Source of the DNA: Cristatella mucedo
Taxonomy: Eukaryota > Bryozoa > Phylactolaemata > Cristatellidae
NCBI GenBank assembly: GCA_009760855.2
Contig: WPIO01000006.1
Location: 5,016,501-5,080,500, forward strand
Length of the DNA: 64,000 bases
Reading direction: 5' to 3'
Shown: one piece after another, positions 24,308 through 33,838 of the stretch
How the letters are laid out: every line of letters begins with the position of its first letter
How positions within the stretch are numbered: position 1 is the first letter of the stretch
Notes under the pieces: generated by a model
Told to the model about the DNA's origin: nothing
The model's input: only the letters and a program-made list of their open reading frames with translations
The model's database searches: none
Position numbers and translations under genes: made by a program

Positions 24308-24349
<42 letters not shown>

Positions 24350-24375
24350 AGAGAGAGAGAGTGTGAGAGAGAGTG

Positions 24376-24429
<54 letters not shown>

Positions 24430-24432
24430 GGG
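24213..24432. repeat. (GT)n and (GA)n microsatellite
   Basis: A GTGT-rich stretch followed by about 160 bases of GA repeats with GGG and GTGT interruptions. Frames here are repeat translations. Confidence 0.95.
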
Positions 24433-24824
24433 CCAGCTAAGCACAGAAGACTGCAAATGTGCCTTACAAAGATTCAATGTGGAACGACGATTCTCAGAAG
24501 TCAGCTGCTCAATCGTTAGCTAAGAATTCGAGCACCTCGTACCTGTGCTGTCGAGGAAGTATTAAAGCACACAAAAACGCATGCGACATAAGTGGCGTTC
24601 ACCACCACGAGGCCACGATAGAAAGGCACTGCTAAGCAACGAAGGTACAGCATAGTACAGCAACCGGTGCAGCAGTCCACAGGTTGACAGGCAAGCAGGC
24701 AGCCGGCAGAAGAAGCCGAGAGTGGCACTCGCGAGAGCTTTTAAGGATGGTCACAGGTAGCGACTCCGTAATTTCTTTACTCGGGGGGGGGGGGCTTTGT
24801 GGAGGCCCGAATATTTTCACAATT

Positions 24825-25215
24825 CTTTCATTAAAGAATGCTGAAAACGTTTTGGCTGAGCAGTTAATATCTAGGGAGTCAGACTTCTCAGAGTTGGCCA
24901 GTAAATTGTTTACCGCCTTATAAATCTGTTTTGAGTCTGACTGGCAGGACTTCAGTTTTCGAGTGAAAAAAGAAGCCCTAGCCTATTTAATCTTCTTGGT
25001 GAAAACTCTAAGAAAGTCTTTGAAATCGACAAGATCTGCATAAGACCTTGATTTCTTAAAACGACGTTCAAACCTGCGCTTAACACGGCGCTTCTTTTGA
25101 AGTTTTTTTGCAAATTGGAATCAATCTCAGCCACTCTGTACACGGATAAAATGGACGGGAGCATGCTTGTCAAGAGCACTCCTAAGTGTCTTGATAAACT
25201 GGATGCTTGCCTTGG
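24825..25215 (-). mobile_element. B-LINE ORF2 linker fragment
   Basis: GACTTCTCAGAGTTGGCCAGTAAATTGTTTACCGCCTTATAAATC and GGCAGGACTTCAGTTTTCGAGTGAAAAAAGAAGCCCT are closely matched at 14170-14270, so both belong to the region between endonuclease and RT of the B-LINE. Confidence 0.7.
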
Positions 25216-26465
25216 AGACATTTGATCTGGATGTCGAAAAAGTTCTTGAAACTAAATGACGATATAACCGAACTGTTAATCGTAGTACAATCTAAGCCTG
25301 TGGCTGGATTAGAAAGCTTCGCTCTTCTAAAAGACTATGCTGTTTTGCGACCATCATCACGTGCTCGAAATTTAGGTGTCGTTTTCAACAGCTGCCTAAA
25401 TTTTAAAAGCTTCGTTCAAAAGACTGCTGCTATAGCTAGCCATTACGTCCGATCCCAATCGTTTAAAAAGAACTTAAAAACACACCTATTCAGGACAGCA
25501 TTTGGTCCCTGTGACTCGTCCTTGATGTGCTTATGCGTGCTGACACTGTGCATGCTGCCACTAACCACACTTGCATGCTGACCCTGTGCATGTCACCCCT
25601 AACCATGTTATTAATGTTGTTTGTTTATCAAGCATGATATTACTCATCATTCAATTGCACTTCCGTTTGCAGCAAATGTCAAGCGCCTAGAAAGAGATTG
25701 AGTTCTCTGAGGGCGCTTTATCAAGTGCATTATTATTATTATTATTATCCTTATATAAGATTAGGAGCTGTCTTCCACGGCGGCTTGAAAAAAATTTAAC
25801 TACCTTCTTAGCTCTGTCTCGTCTTGATTACTGTAATTCCCTTTAGGCTGGGCTACCATAAAAAGCAACTAGGCCACTGCGATTGGCTAAGAATATGGCT
25901 GCAAGGCTAGTTTTTAAGTCCCAGAGTTTTGACCACGTGTCTCCTTTGCTAAAACAGCTAGGATGGCTGCCGGTTGATTAACGGATACAGAGCAAAGTTC
26001 TTTCGCTAACCCACAAGGCCCGCCACGGCTTAGCTCCTCCATACCTAGCTGAACTGCTGCACCAGCTTCAGTCTCCTCGTGCCCTCAGGTACTGTACGGA
26101 AAATAAATTAGCAGTTCTATTCCTCTGCTTAAAGACCGTTGACGATTGAAGCTTTAGCGTTCCAGGTCCCAGACTACGGAACTTGCTTCCACGATTCTTA
26201 TGCAATGACAACTACTCTCTAGCTGCCGACTACGGCTCATCCTCTTCAGGGGTCCTGAGCTGCTGCTTCCATGCTACTCACCACCTCAACTGCTCTCCTG
26301 ACTCTGCTATGCTTCCTACTTACTCTTTGTTGCTTGAGATAAGGTCTGTGCCTTACCGAATGCGGACCGAAAGCCGCTTGAGCTGTGAGTGTACTATACG
26401 AAACTCCCCTGCTTAACACCCACATAGTCTCACTGAGTCATCTGCAGACGGAAATACATTACATT
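25216..26465 (+). mobile_element. B-LINE ORF2 C-terminal part, interrupted
   Basis: Plus-strand codons KKFLKLNDDITELL, SSRARNLGVVFNSCLNFKSF continue after an inserted A-LINE tail (25455-25748) with sequence equivalent to ...KIRSCL, then MAARLVFKSQSF, LHQLQSPRALR and the C-terminal TESRLSCE. It ends in CACCCACATAGTC and a GGAAATACATTACATTACA tail. The head-to-head neighbour at 24825-25215 is the same family on the other strand. Confidence 0.85.
25455..25748 (+). mobile_element. A-LINE 3' end nested in B-LINE
   Basis: From FKKNLKTHLFRTAFG, the last ORF2 codons, through the 3' UTR to the hairpin (AAGCGCC/GGGCGCTTT) and (ATT)n. The intact B-LINE at about 41385 has GATCCCTATCCAAG at this place, so the insertion point can be placed within a few bases. 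Confidence 0.9.
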
Positions 26466-26544
26466 ACAGCACATGTATATGTACCTGCTTATATTGTGCC
26501 TACTGCTGCAGATTTTGCAACCAAAAAGTCGTGTGATGCTTCTT

Positions 26545-26635
26545 AACAACATCTGTAAAGTGCCAAGAAAAGGATTCAGTTCTCTGAGAGTGCCAAAACA
26601 AATATATTTTATTTTTATTATTATTATTATTACAT
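26545..26635 (+). mobile_element. Decayed A-LINE tail
   Basis: TGTAAAGTGCCAAGAAAAGGATTCAGTTCTCTGAGAGTGCC keeps the hairpin layout of the A-LINE end, followed by (ATT)n. Confidence 0.7.
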
Positions 26636-27182
26636 TGCGGTATTTGCCCTACCATTACAGTCGATGCAGCACATTGCACGAGAACGCCCATACTAATGCA
26701 AGTCAAATTGTATGACTAAGATTTACGCAAAGCGTCAAGTTCTATATTATAAAAAGGGAGCTTTCGCACAGGGTTTCTTTCGCTTGCGGTTGAATGCAAT
26801 GGATTGCTGCCGACTGAGTTGGATTGCCGTATTAGCCCGGTTGGTGCGATCTATTTTAGTTTACTTTGCGAGAACGTGTGAGCAAAATAGCAAACAATTG
26901 TGTGGGTATATTTTTAATGTAGCGTAATTTTACATTCCAACTTTTTGGAGCTTTCCGCAGCTGATTTGATGCGAACTAAAATCACGATGTGGTGACGAGC
27001 CAGTATCATTTCTTTATTGCATACTTGGCGGTATACTCACTAGCCTTTTTGATAAACTTGTTCTGAAACAGCAAATAAACTCAATTAAGTGCAAGAGAAG
27101 ACAGTACCCTGTTTATATTTAATTGGAATGTCCAGTCCAGTAAACCCATTTAACATGAATCGAAAGCCTGCCATTGAACCGC

Positions 27183-27260
27183 TTTATGTAAAGCGCCTAG
27201 AAAGAGATTGAATTCTCTGAGGGTGCTTTATCAAGTGCATAATTATTATTATTCTTATTT
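27183..27260 (+). mobile_element. A-LINE tail, about 75 bases
   Basis: ATGTAAAGCGCCTAGAAAGAGATTGAATTCTCTGAGGGTGCTTTATCAAGTGC and an ATT tract. An extreme 5' truncation that retains just the hairpin. Confidence 0.85.
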
Positions 27261-27699
27261 ATCAAACGTGCAGAAACCACGTACAACGAGCAGAGAACAG
27301 TAACAAACGCTACTAGCCCAACGTGACATCTTCTATAGCTACACACATAGCTCCTCACATTTCGCAGACCTGCGGCCAAATAACTTCATTTCTGGGTCCC
27401 CTTAAGATTGTTATCTTGCTTCAAGACCATAAGCAAACATACCGGGGCCAACCAGTTAGAAACCGGCTAACCGTGTACGACTGGCAGCAGGAGCAGCAAA
27501 CTCCAAATCAGTGAAGTGGCCCTCGAAGACAGGAGAACTGTGTAAGCTAGCGACCAATCACCCTGCAGCCATTTGACGTAATTAACGAGAATGGTCCCCT
27601 GCTCTATATATTATACAACTAGAACAAGACTAGGTGGCTTCAGGGTGCACAAACTTCTTGGTTACAGCCTACCATGCTGCCGCGGCCTAGTGTCAAAAG

Positions 27700-27832
27700 T
27701 GCGACCTAGGTTAACCTACACCTAGGTTAACATAAATGCATTTGATGATCTAAGCCGTGTGCTCGAGTCAGGTGGCATTCGCGAAAAGTCTGAATACGTA
27801 TTAGGTTCTCTTAGCGCGCTAAACGAAGAAAG
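27700..27832 (+). mobile_element. Possible A-SINE, strongly diverged
   Basis: GTGCTCGAGTCAGGTGGCATTCGCGAAAAG and TATTAGGTTCTCTTAGCGCGCTAAAC line up with the B-box, body and tail of the A-SINE. The head is unclear. Confidence 0.45.
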
Positions 27833-27845
27833 TAAGTATAACTAT

Positions 27846-27880
27846 GTATACATACATATACATATATATATATATATATA
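27846..27880. repeat. (TA)n microsatellite at a splice donor
   Basis: A TA run begins at the intron side of the 27882 donor, so the donor is GTATATATATA. Confidence 0.85.
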
Positions 27881-27881
27881 C

Positions 27882-27944
27882 CTTTTTAGTCTTGTATTGA
27901 GTTGCAGCTTCTACGTTCAGTGGATCGTCGAAATTAAGCAGTTC
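27882..27944 (-). CDS. UBE2F: NEDD8-conjugating enzyme E2 (UBE2F type), C-terminal internal exon
   Basis: Minus-strand exon of 63 bases, 21 codons, phase 0 at both ends. Product ELLNFDDPLNVEAATQYKTKK, which corresponds to the DLLNFDDPLNIEAAEHH segment of UBE2F. The LNFDDPLN stretch is typical of the NEDD8 E2s and unlike most ubiquitin E2s. It has a strong acceptor (CTGCTTTTCAG before GAA) and a donor AAG|GTATAT that runs straight into a (TA)n microsatellite. The preceding exon at 31056-31114 ends in phase 0, so the two join without a shift. The final exon, about 17 residues in known UBE2F proteins, was not securely found. Confidence 0.88.
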
Positions 27945-28124
27945 CTGAAAAGCAGAATGGTAAATGACTGCTGCTTTCAGGATCCAATAAGAATAGAGGC
28001 CCAAAAAATTAATCCAAACGCAATCGCATAGGCTACTCAAGAATCTCAAAGAATTTTTTATCGAGGCTTTATTAGCAGAGTCCGCTTTGCAGCCTGTGTT
28101 TTATAAGACGATGAGCAATCTCAC

Positions 28125-28266
28125 CTTGACTGTCAGTACAGCACTGGGCGACTAAGAGCAGATCGGGCAAACCGCTGGTAATTGGCTGAATGTCTTGTGT
28201 GCGTAGGTCAATGACCTCTGCCAAGGTCGCGTTGCTGTGGACGATCAGGGCTTGCTCGGTAATCAT
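28125..28266 (-). CDS. Candidate exon of unknown gene inside the UBE2F intron
   Basis: A minus-strand frame starting at the ATG at 28266, with an in-frame stop just upstream, reading a normal-looking protein (IVHSNATLAEVIDLRTQ, PDLLLVAQCC). It meets a good donor, CAAG|GTGAGA, at 28125. It ends in phase 1, so it cannot be spliced between the phase-0 UBE2F exons that flank it. I recognise no family. It may be a nested gene, an alternative first exon or a decayed repeat. Confidence 0.25.
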
Positions 28267-28269
28267 TTA

Positions 28270-29300
28270 GGACTACTGTATAGTGGACCTATTTGTCGAT
28301 TATTTTTTGTCCGTATTTGCCACGGTCCACGTTCTGTCTGTCGGCTGAGTTATTAAAGCTCGTAATTTTATCAACCAATGAATGGTGAATGGCTTCACGG
28401 CAGCACTAAGTCTCACAGGCTTGTCATACATCCCAATAATGCACACTAAATCTCCAGTCGAAAACATATGTCGGGGAGAAGTTCAATAGTTACTGAAGCA
28501 ATTATATGGGATCCAGTCATACGAGAAATCCCCATTAGATATAAAAAAGCCATATTTCTTCCACAGAGCTCATACCAGTATATTTATGTATATGCCATTG
28601 GGTGCAGAGTAACATGGCTATAAAAATTGCATTCTGGTTATCCGGTTGGCTAATCGGGTCGCTGCTCAATTGGCACAAATCTCTAGGATTTGGCACAAGT
28701 CCTAAGGAATTAAAGAAACCATATCTTTATTGCTATTTTTATTATTATTATTAATGATACTGCCTGCTTCACATTATTGTACCTGTTAATAATTTTATGA
28801 ATACATTCTAGCCTAAACTAATTACTGAATCATAGTAAAATGGGTTTTTCTATGCAGTGATATATTATAGAACTGATAAGCTTCACTCTCTGCCATACCG
28901 ATAACGTTTTAATAGAGTGAAGTCAAAATCGCCACTACAGCGGCCATTGGATTAGTCTCCACAGACCCAAAACTAGAATTGGGTGTCCAGGTAAACATGA
29001 CCAGCCTGCTTAGGCAAATCTCACCGGAATATTTGGATTTAATTGCAAGCCTTATGGGTATCGCGCGGTTAGGTTATTTTTGTGTTCAGATGCTCTCAGT
29101 GGTAAGCAGTTCTCAATCGAAGATGACCAGATTTCCTTATCTCTAGCAGTGCCAGAAGAGTGCCCTCCTCGCATTACAAAATAAGGATTATTCTCATCAA
29201 GCGTAGGTGATAAAGACGAGTATTACAGAAGTGGCAGTGAGGTGCCATTTAAAAAACTGCCAGAACTGACCGAGGCGATGAATCGCCGCATCGGAGGCAG
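28270..29300. other. Intronic sequence, no recognisable feature
   Basis: Lies within the UBE2F intron. Short ATT tract near 28740; otherwise nothing recognised. Confidence 0.4.
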
Positions 29301-29304
29301 CGGT

Positions 29305-29575
29305 AAGCCATGATGGCACACTTGGTAAGGCAGTGTAATTTCACGACCTCATCTCGAAATCGTGGGTTCGAATCCTATAATAATAATAATAATAATTCAC
29401 TTGATAAAGCGCCCTCAGAGAACTCAATCTCTCTCTAGGCGCTTTACATTTGCTGTAAAGTGAAATGCAATACAGTGAGCGATTCTCAATTGACGCTGCA
29501 AATGGCGGTGATAGCCGTAAAGGCTCTTCTGTTGTTACACAAAAGATTCTGTCGAATCATCAAGTATTTTTTAGG
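29305..29575 (+). mobile_element. B-SINE split by an A-LINE tail
   Basis: The head is at 29305-29372 (GATGGCACACTTGGTAAGGC, then a B box in GGGTTCGAATCCT). The body resumes at about 29482 with GAGCGATTCTCAATTGACGCTGC and GGCGGTGATAGCCGTAAAGGCTCTTCTG. The interruption is a minus-strand A-LINE end. Confidence 0.85.
29373..29481 (-). mobile_element. A-LINE tail inserted in B-SINE
   Basis: (AAT)n, CACTTGATAAAGCGCCCTCAGAGAACTCAATC...GGCGCTTTACATTTGCTGTAAAGTGAAATGCAAT on the minus strand. About 105 bases, strongly 5'-truncated. Confidence 0.9.
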
Positions 29576-30335
29576 CGTCGCTGCACGACGATAAGCGAAC
29601 ACCGAATGACGATGTTGATGGCAATTCGTAGGTTCACAGTTGATTTAAAACTAGGAAAGAACAGACGCTCTCAGGGATTATTGCCAGCGAAAGAACGATC
29701 AAACAGAGATTAGACGAGCAACGTGTGCGGTCGAGAGTTGCTAACACGAAGCCCTACACATAAGCGTAGCGTGGTTGCTTTCCCCCGTAAATACCGGCAC
29801 TGAACCCCAGCTGATTTTCGAAAAGTTCTGTGGACTCGCGAACCTAGGTTCACACTCTTTGCTACCTCAAGGAGCACTCAGTGACTGTGGAGACAAGAGG
29901 ATGCACATATCTAGATGTTTGTCTTCAAAAGACGATGAAACATGGTAGTGGCGGGGTAATATCGTGGGGTTCCTTTAGCCCTGCAGGTTTAGGGAGCTTT
30001 CACTGGGTGCAGGGTATAATTAAAGTAAAATGCTACTCGGACATTGTTAAGAATGTTAGTGTTCTGTCAGGTACTAGCATACATGATTTTAACTTCATTT
30101 GGTAGCAAGACAATGATGTGAAGCATACAACCGGCATAGTAAAGGGCTTTTTTGAATATCCTATGTATTAACAATCCCATGCTTCATGGCTGCCATCCCT
30201 GTCGAATTTGGGAATGGCTCAGTCAGAGTCCAGATTTGAACCCAATTGAACATTTACGGACGCAGTTGGCAGCATGAAATATGCCCTCCTTCCACGAAAT
30301 TGTAATGAATTGTTTTAACTTTTTGCAGAAGGAAC
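29576..30335 (+). pseudogene. Tc1-like transposase relic
   Basis: In broken frames I see the DDE-transposase text of the Tc1 group: KVLWTRE in place of the usual WTDES, then KHGSGGVISWGSFSPAGLGSFHWVQGI (the KHGGG-WGCFS block), Q-DNDVKHT in place of QDNDPKHT, and SPDLNPIE in another frame near 30230. At least three frame changes and several stops. It lies in the large UBE2F intron. Confidence 0.85.
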
Positions 30336-30659
30336 GATAGAAAATCACATCTGATGCACGTGAGAAATTGTAAGGTTCAATACCCAGGCTCCACGCTGTT
30401 GTACAAATCATGGAGTAGCAACACGCTATATTTTTTTTATTTCACTGGAATTGTGTGCATTATAGAATGTTTTAACCGCGACTTTCTTGAGTGCATTTCA
30501 ATAGTGTCAGTTTTCGTGATTTATCTCGTGCTATCAACATTCCTGGCTGAAACTAGGATGCAACCATTTCTGGGCTGGCATATGTTTATATAATCTACAT
30601 ACTGGCAACATGATCTCATTAGTGATATTTCAGGCTTAAACCCATATAAAAGTAGCTAT

Positions 30660-30660
30660 A

Positions 30661-30728
<68 letters not shown>
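30660..30728. repeat. (TA)n microsatellite
   Basis: About 34 uninterrupted TA units. Confidence 0.97.
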
Positions 30729-30733
<5 letters not shown>

Positions 30734-31055
30734 GCACGTACCAAGCTAGGATTTTAGCATGGAATCGACCATAGGGCAGATATTACAGCTACGGCAGCGT
30801 ATAAAATGACTTAAAGCAATTTATAAGCCGCCATTTGCATTTAGCATTTCTGACAACCCATCGAGATTGAACCGAACCTTGTATTTCTGCCATACAAGAT
30901 ATTCACACGGCATCCTGAGCATGTGTTTCTGACACTCTGTTTAAATATCCTGAATTAATGAATCAAAGAAATGAAGAATAAACAAAGCGATAAAAACGGA
31001 AGTCAATTTTTTCTGTCTTCAAGCAAACTGCACGTCAAAGAGTGGGCATACTCAC

Positions 31056-31114
31056 GTCAAACAGTGCACATACTCCATAGGCGACGTCCTTGAGTGACCG
31101 AGTTGGAGCCCAAC
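31056..31114 (-). CDS. UBE2F: NEDD8-conjugating enzyme E2 (UBE2F type), internal exon
   Basis: Minus-strand exon of 59 bases: two bases completing a Gly codon, then 19 codons WAPTRSLKDVAYGVCALFD. This matches the WAPTRTLKDVVWGLNSLF block of UBE2F. The acceptor is CGATTTTAG before GTTGG; the donor is GAC|GTGAGT, near consensus. Its length is exactly what is needed to join the phase-1 end of 32328 to the phase-0 start of 27944. A 22-base imperfect tandem duplication (31031-31052 and 31053-31074) overlaps the donor and copies the exon's last bases into the intron. Confidence 0.88.
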
Positions 31115-31163
31115 CTAAAATCGAGCATGTTCAATGAGCGAGTGCCCTACATATGATAGGCCA

Positions 31164-31230
31164 GCATTGAAGCGTTAAAGCATTAAAGCATTAAAGCATT
31201 AAAGATAGGCCAGCATTAAAGCATTAAAGC
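31164..31230. repeat. Short tandem ATTAAAGC repeats
   Basis: Several copies of GCATTAAA, with a larger duplicated block containing GATAGGCCAGCATT(G/A)AAGC. Confidence 0.8.
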
Positions 31231-32111
31231 TCTTCTTTATAGTAACCTGGTGTATGAAGTTGCAAGACGCTACTAGTCTACCAAAGGTTTTGCACTGGGC
31301 ACGCAATTTAGACAATAAATCTCGTGAAAGCTTCCGCAGGTCCAAACTCGGGAAAGAATAAAATGGCGCTTGCTCTTCAATGAAATCACCACCATTGCCA
31401 TTATAATTTATTCTCATCCCAATAACAAATTTGCACGAACTGTGCCTGAACCAAACTCTTCACAAGTTCTTCCAGAGGCCCATGCACATTTGGTCAAGCC
31501 CTTGTCATTAGTAATGTAAAATATCAAACTATATGACCTTCTCATTCATGTATTCGTATCCTTTCTCGGTTCACTCAAAGCATGTACCAGTTTGAATTTT
31601 CACATTACTTCCAACCAGAATAGTCTCTGGCATATGAAAATTCGTCTCGGAAAAGCGAGCTGCAAGTATTTCGACACAGCTGTAGTTAGCTGAAACATAT
31701 TTGTCTAGATCATTGATAATCTCGCTTGAACTGGTTAGTATGCCCGGTATGGGAGCCCACATCCTCAACGATTGGCAGGCCAGGCTTCAAAGCTCGGCCC
31801 CATTAAAAACGTCTGACTACAGTTGCTGACCAGGATCACTGAGCGTGCACCGTACTGCTGATCACATTACTCAATCATTACCGGCTGCCTCTGATTAGTA
31901 GTGTTAGGTTAAATTCGCATACTCGTTAAGGGAAAGAAGGAAGTTTTCAACAAAGGACACTCAACAGCTCAACATTCGTCATATATAGCTCCGGAGACAA
32001 GACCGTTAAGTATCACTCCGTAAGAACACGATCAAGGACTGACTTCGGTGTCAGAAGCTGCTCCAAAAATAAGCCAGCCTGCAAGGCCGTGCCGGCAGGT
32101 TAATATAGGAA

Positions 32112-32258
32112 TAGTATAATTCATTTGTATAGCGGCCTAAGAGAACTTAAGCTCTATTCAGGCGCTTCACATATGCCACGGGGCTCGAGCCCATGACCTC
32201 AGCAAGACCTTGGTCGGGGCGAGCACCTTAACCGGTGGACCAAACCAGCTCGGCAGGT
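32112..32258 (-). mobile_element. A-SINE
   Basis: Full-length on the minus strand: GCCGAGCTGGTTTGGTCCACCGGTTAAGGTGCTCGCCCCGACC, GGGCTCGAGCCCC (B box), then CATATGTGAAGCGCC, the hairpin and GCCGCTATACAAATGAATTATA. It lies within the UBE2F gene, between the exons at 31114 and 32328. Confidence 0.93.
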
Positions 32259-32327
32259 TGATATAATAAACCAACACAATCGCCAGCAGCGTCACGGCCA
32301 AAGGTCGGGGTAGACTTCTGTATTTAC

Positions 32328-32430
32328 CCATTTCATCTACAAATGCCCCTCTCAGTAGGCTCAGGCAAACATCGCCATTCTCCGAAATGTTGGGATGCCA
32401 TATCTTTGTCTTGCAGGTGATTTTCGGCGG
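32328..32430 (-). CDS. UBE2F: NEDD8-conjugating enzyme E2 (UBE2F type), catalytic exon
   Basis: Minus-strand exon of 103 bases (34 codons plus one base). It begins [11 protein letters not shown], then [18 protein letters not shown] is the E2 oxyanion-hole motif. The Cys codon at 32365-32367 is at the position of the UBE2F catalytic cysteine that carries NEDD8. Known UBE2F has [15 protein letters not shown] here. The acceptor is GTTCGATGTAG and the donor ATGG|GTAAAT. The intron to the preceding exon is 85 bases. By family knowledge the protein accepts NEDD8 from its E1 and passes it to cullin-5 with an RBX2-type ligase; that role is inferred from similarity. Confidence 0.92.
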
Positions 32431-32515
32431 CTACATCGAACAAGCCCAGACCTCGCTCATACACCAAACGGCATAGCTATCACAGACGAAAACAAGCCGC
32501 TCGCCTATTCCATAC

Positions 32516-32682
32516 CTTCATGTTGTATTCTAGAGGAACGCTAACATAAAAGTCAAACGTGCCCCCAGCCCAAAAGCCCGTACGTGGTGTCACGTCTAGA
32601 TGGAACTCGTGGAATACGTCCGCATTCACCAGGCGAACCCTGCAATCAGGTATGCAATCCCACTCCACCAGTTCCTGCATCT
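32516..32682 (-). CDS. UBE2F: NEDD8-conjugating enzyme E2 (UBE2F type), N-terminal part of UBC fold
   Basis: Minus-strand exon ending at a good donor, AACATGAAG|GTATGG. The codons read MQELVEWDCIPDCRVRL, then FHEFHLDVTP, GFWAGGTFDFYV and VPLEYNMK. These correspond to the first helix and beta-sheet of the E2 fold (UBE2F: [32 protein letters not shown]). Phase at the donor is 0, matching PPK at the next exon. The acceptor is uncertain: TTTATTGCAG (exon from 32682) or TTCAAG (from about 32696). The open frame continues to 32881 but loses similarity there. The N-terminal exon with the E1-docking region was not found. Confidence 0.85.
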
Positions 32683-32699
32683 CTGCAATAAATCGCGAT

Positions 32700-33838
32700 A
32701 CTTGAAGACAGCCACCAAAGTGGGCCCAGTTGCTACTATTACTTTCATAACGAATCATTTCATGCTCACAAACCTTTAGTAAGTAACAGATCGCGTACTG
32801 AAATACATCTAGTGCAGTTTCTTGGAGTAGCTCCGTCTGTAGCCTTCTTACCCTTGAGGTGAAGTGAAAACATGCTTTCATTAATCAGCGTCAGTCGAAG
32901 AAAGCACCTGGAAATGAAGACGCGTCGTTTGAACAAAAGTAAAATCCGAAAATATCAGCTAGGGTCTTAGCCCATGACGTCAGGTGCTGCTCTTCAAGAC
33001 TTAGGTCGTGGGTTTTAGTCCATTTGTGATGAGACCTTTAATGTCCACTTCAAACGGAGGCCATTCTGCTACTACACTAATTAGGCTATTATTGGCCTTA
33101 CTCTTTTAGCAAAAAAGGGCAAAGGCTAGAATAGATGTAGATCTAACCGAGACTAGTGTGTCACTGTCAGTGCAATGTGACAGATCTGATCCGTAATCAT
33201 TCTATCCACTTCACACCAGAGACAATCGGACCTCAATTCAGGTCTGAATATGGACAAGGCTACTCTGTTAGTGAAAACCCCTAAGCTAAATTCAAATGCT
33301 GAGCAAAAGAATATTGGTAGTGCATAATCACAAACTTAGGCTATTTATCCTGCTTGAAAACAAAATTATCTAAACGAAGTGCTATCGAGTACGAGCTACT
33401 GCACTGTTCTGCCGCTAGTTTAAATAAAGTATTGTATCAAAATGCATGATATCTGCAATAGATGCAGTCCCAGACCTTTAATCCTTTGCTGCCAAATTTG
33501 ACTGTTGGAAGGCAATTATCACACATATGGATGCAATGATGCACGTACTGCGCTCAATATCAGCTAATAAAAATGGCAAATTTACTCTCATCGTTCCGTT
33601 CTATTTTGCTCCAGGTTTTTCTAGGTTCAGTACGCTCTCCCCCAACTGCACGCTTGACGGACAGACATGTTTTCAAGCTTCAAGTAAATTAAAATAAATT
33701 CGAGTAAAACCTTCTTCATTAAGTCAAGGTCTAATTGCATTTATACAAAATAGCTTCCCAGCAACAGCTAGCCGGCTTTGACCATGAGCCCTCACTGAAG
33801 TGAAACTATGCCTAAAGTTTCTATTTCTATACGAGCAA
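32700..33838. other. No recognisable feature; should hold or precede the first UBE2F exon
   Basis: A tRNA-like stretch near 32960-33040 (GTCTTAGCCCATGACGTCAG... GGTCGTGGGTTTTAGTCC) hints at another decayed SINE. I could not find the expected short N-terminal exon. Confidence 0.3.

Noticed and set aside
24187-24523. Arg/Glu-rich and Ser/Leu-rich frames
   Set aside because: Translations of the GA microsatellite.
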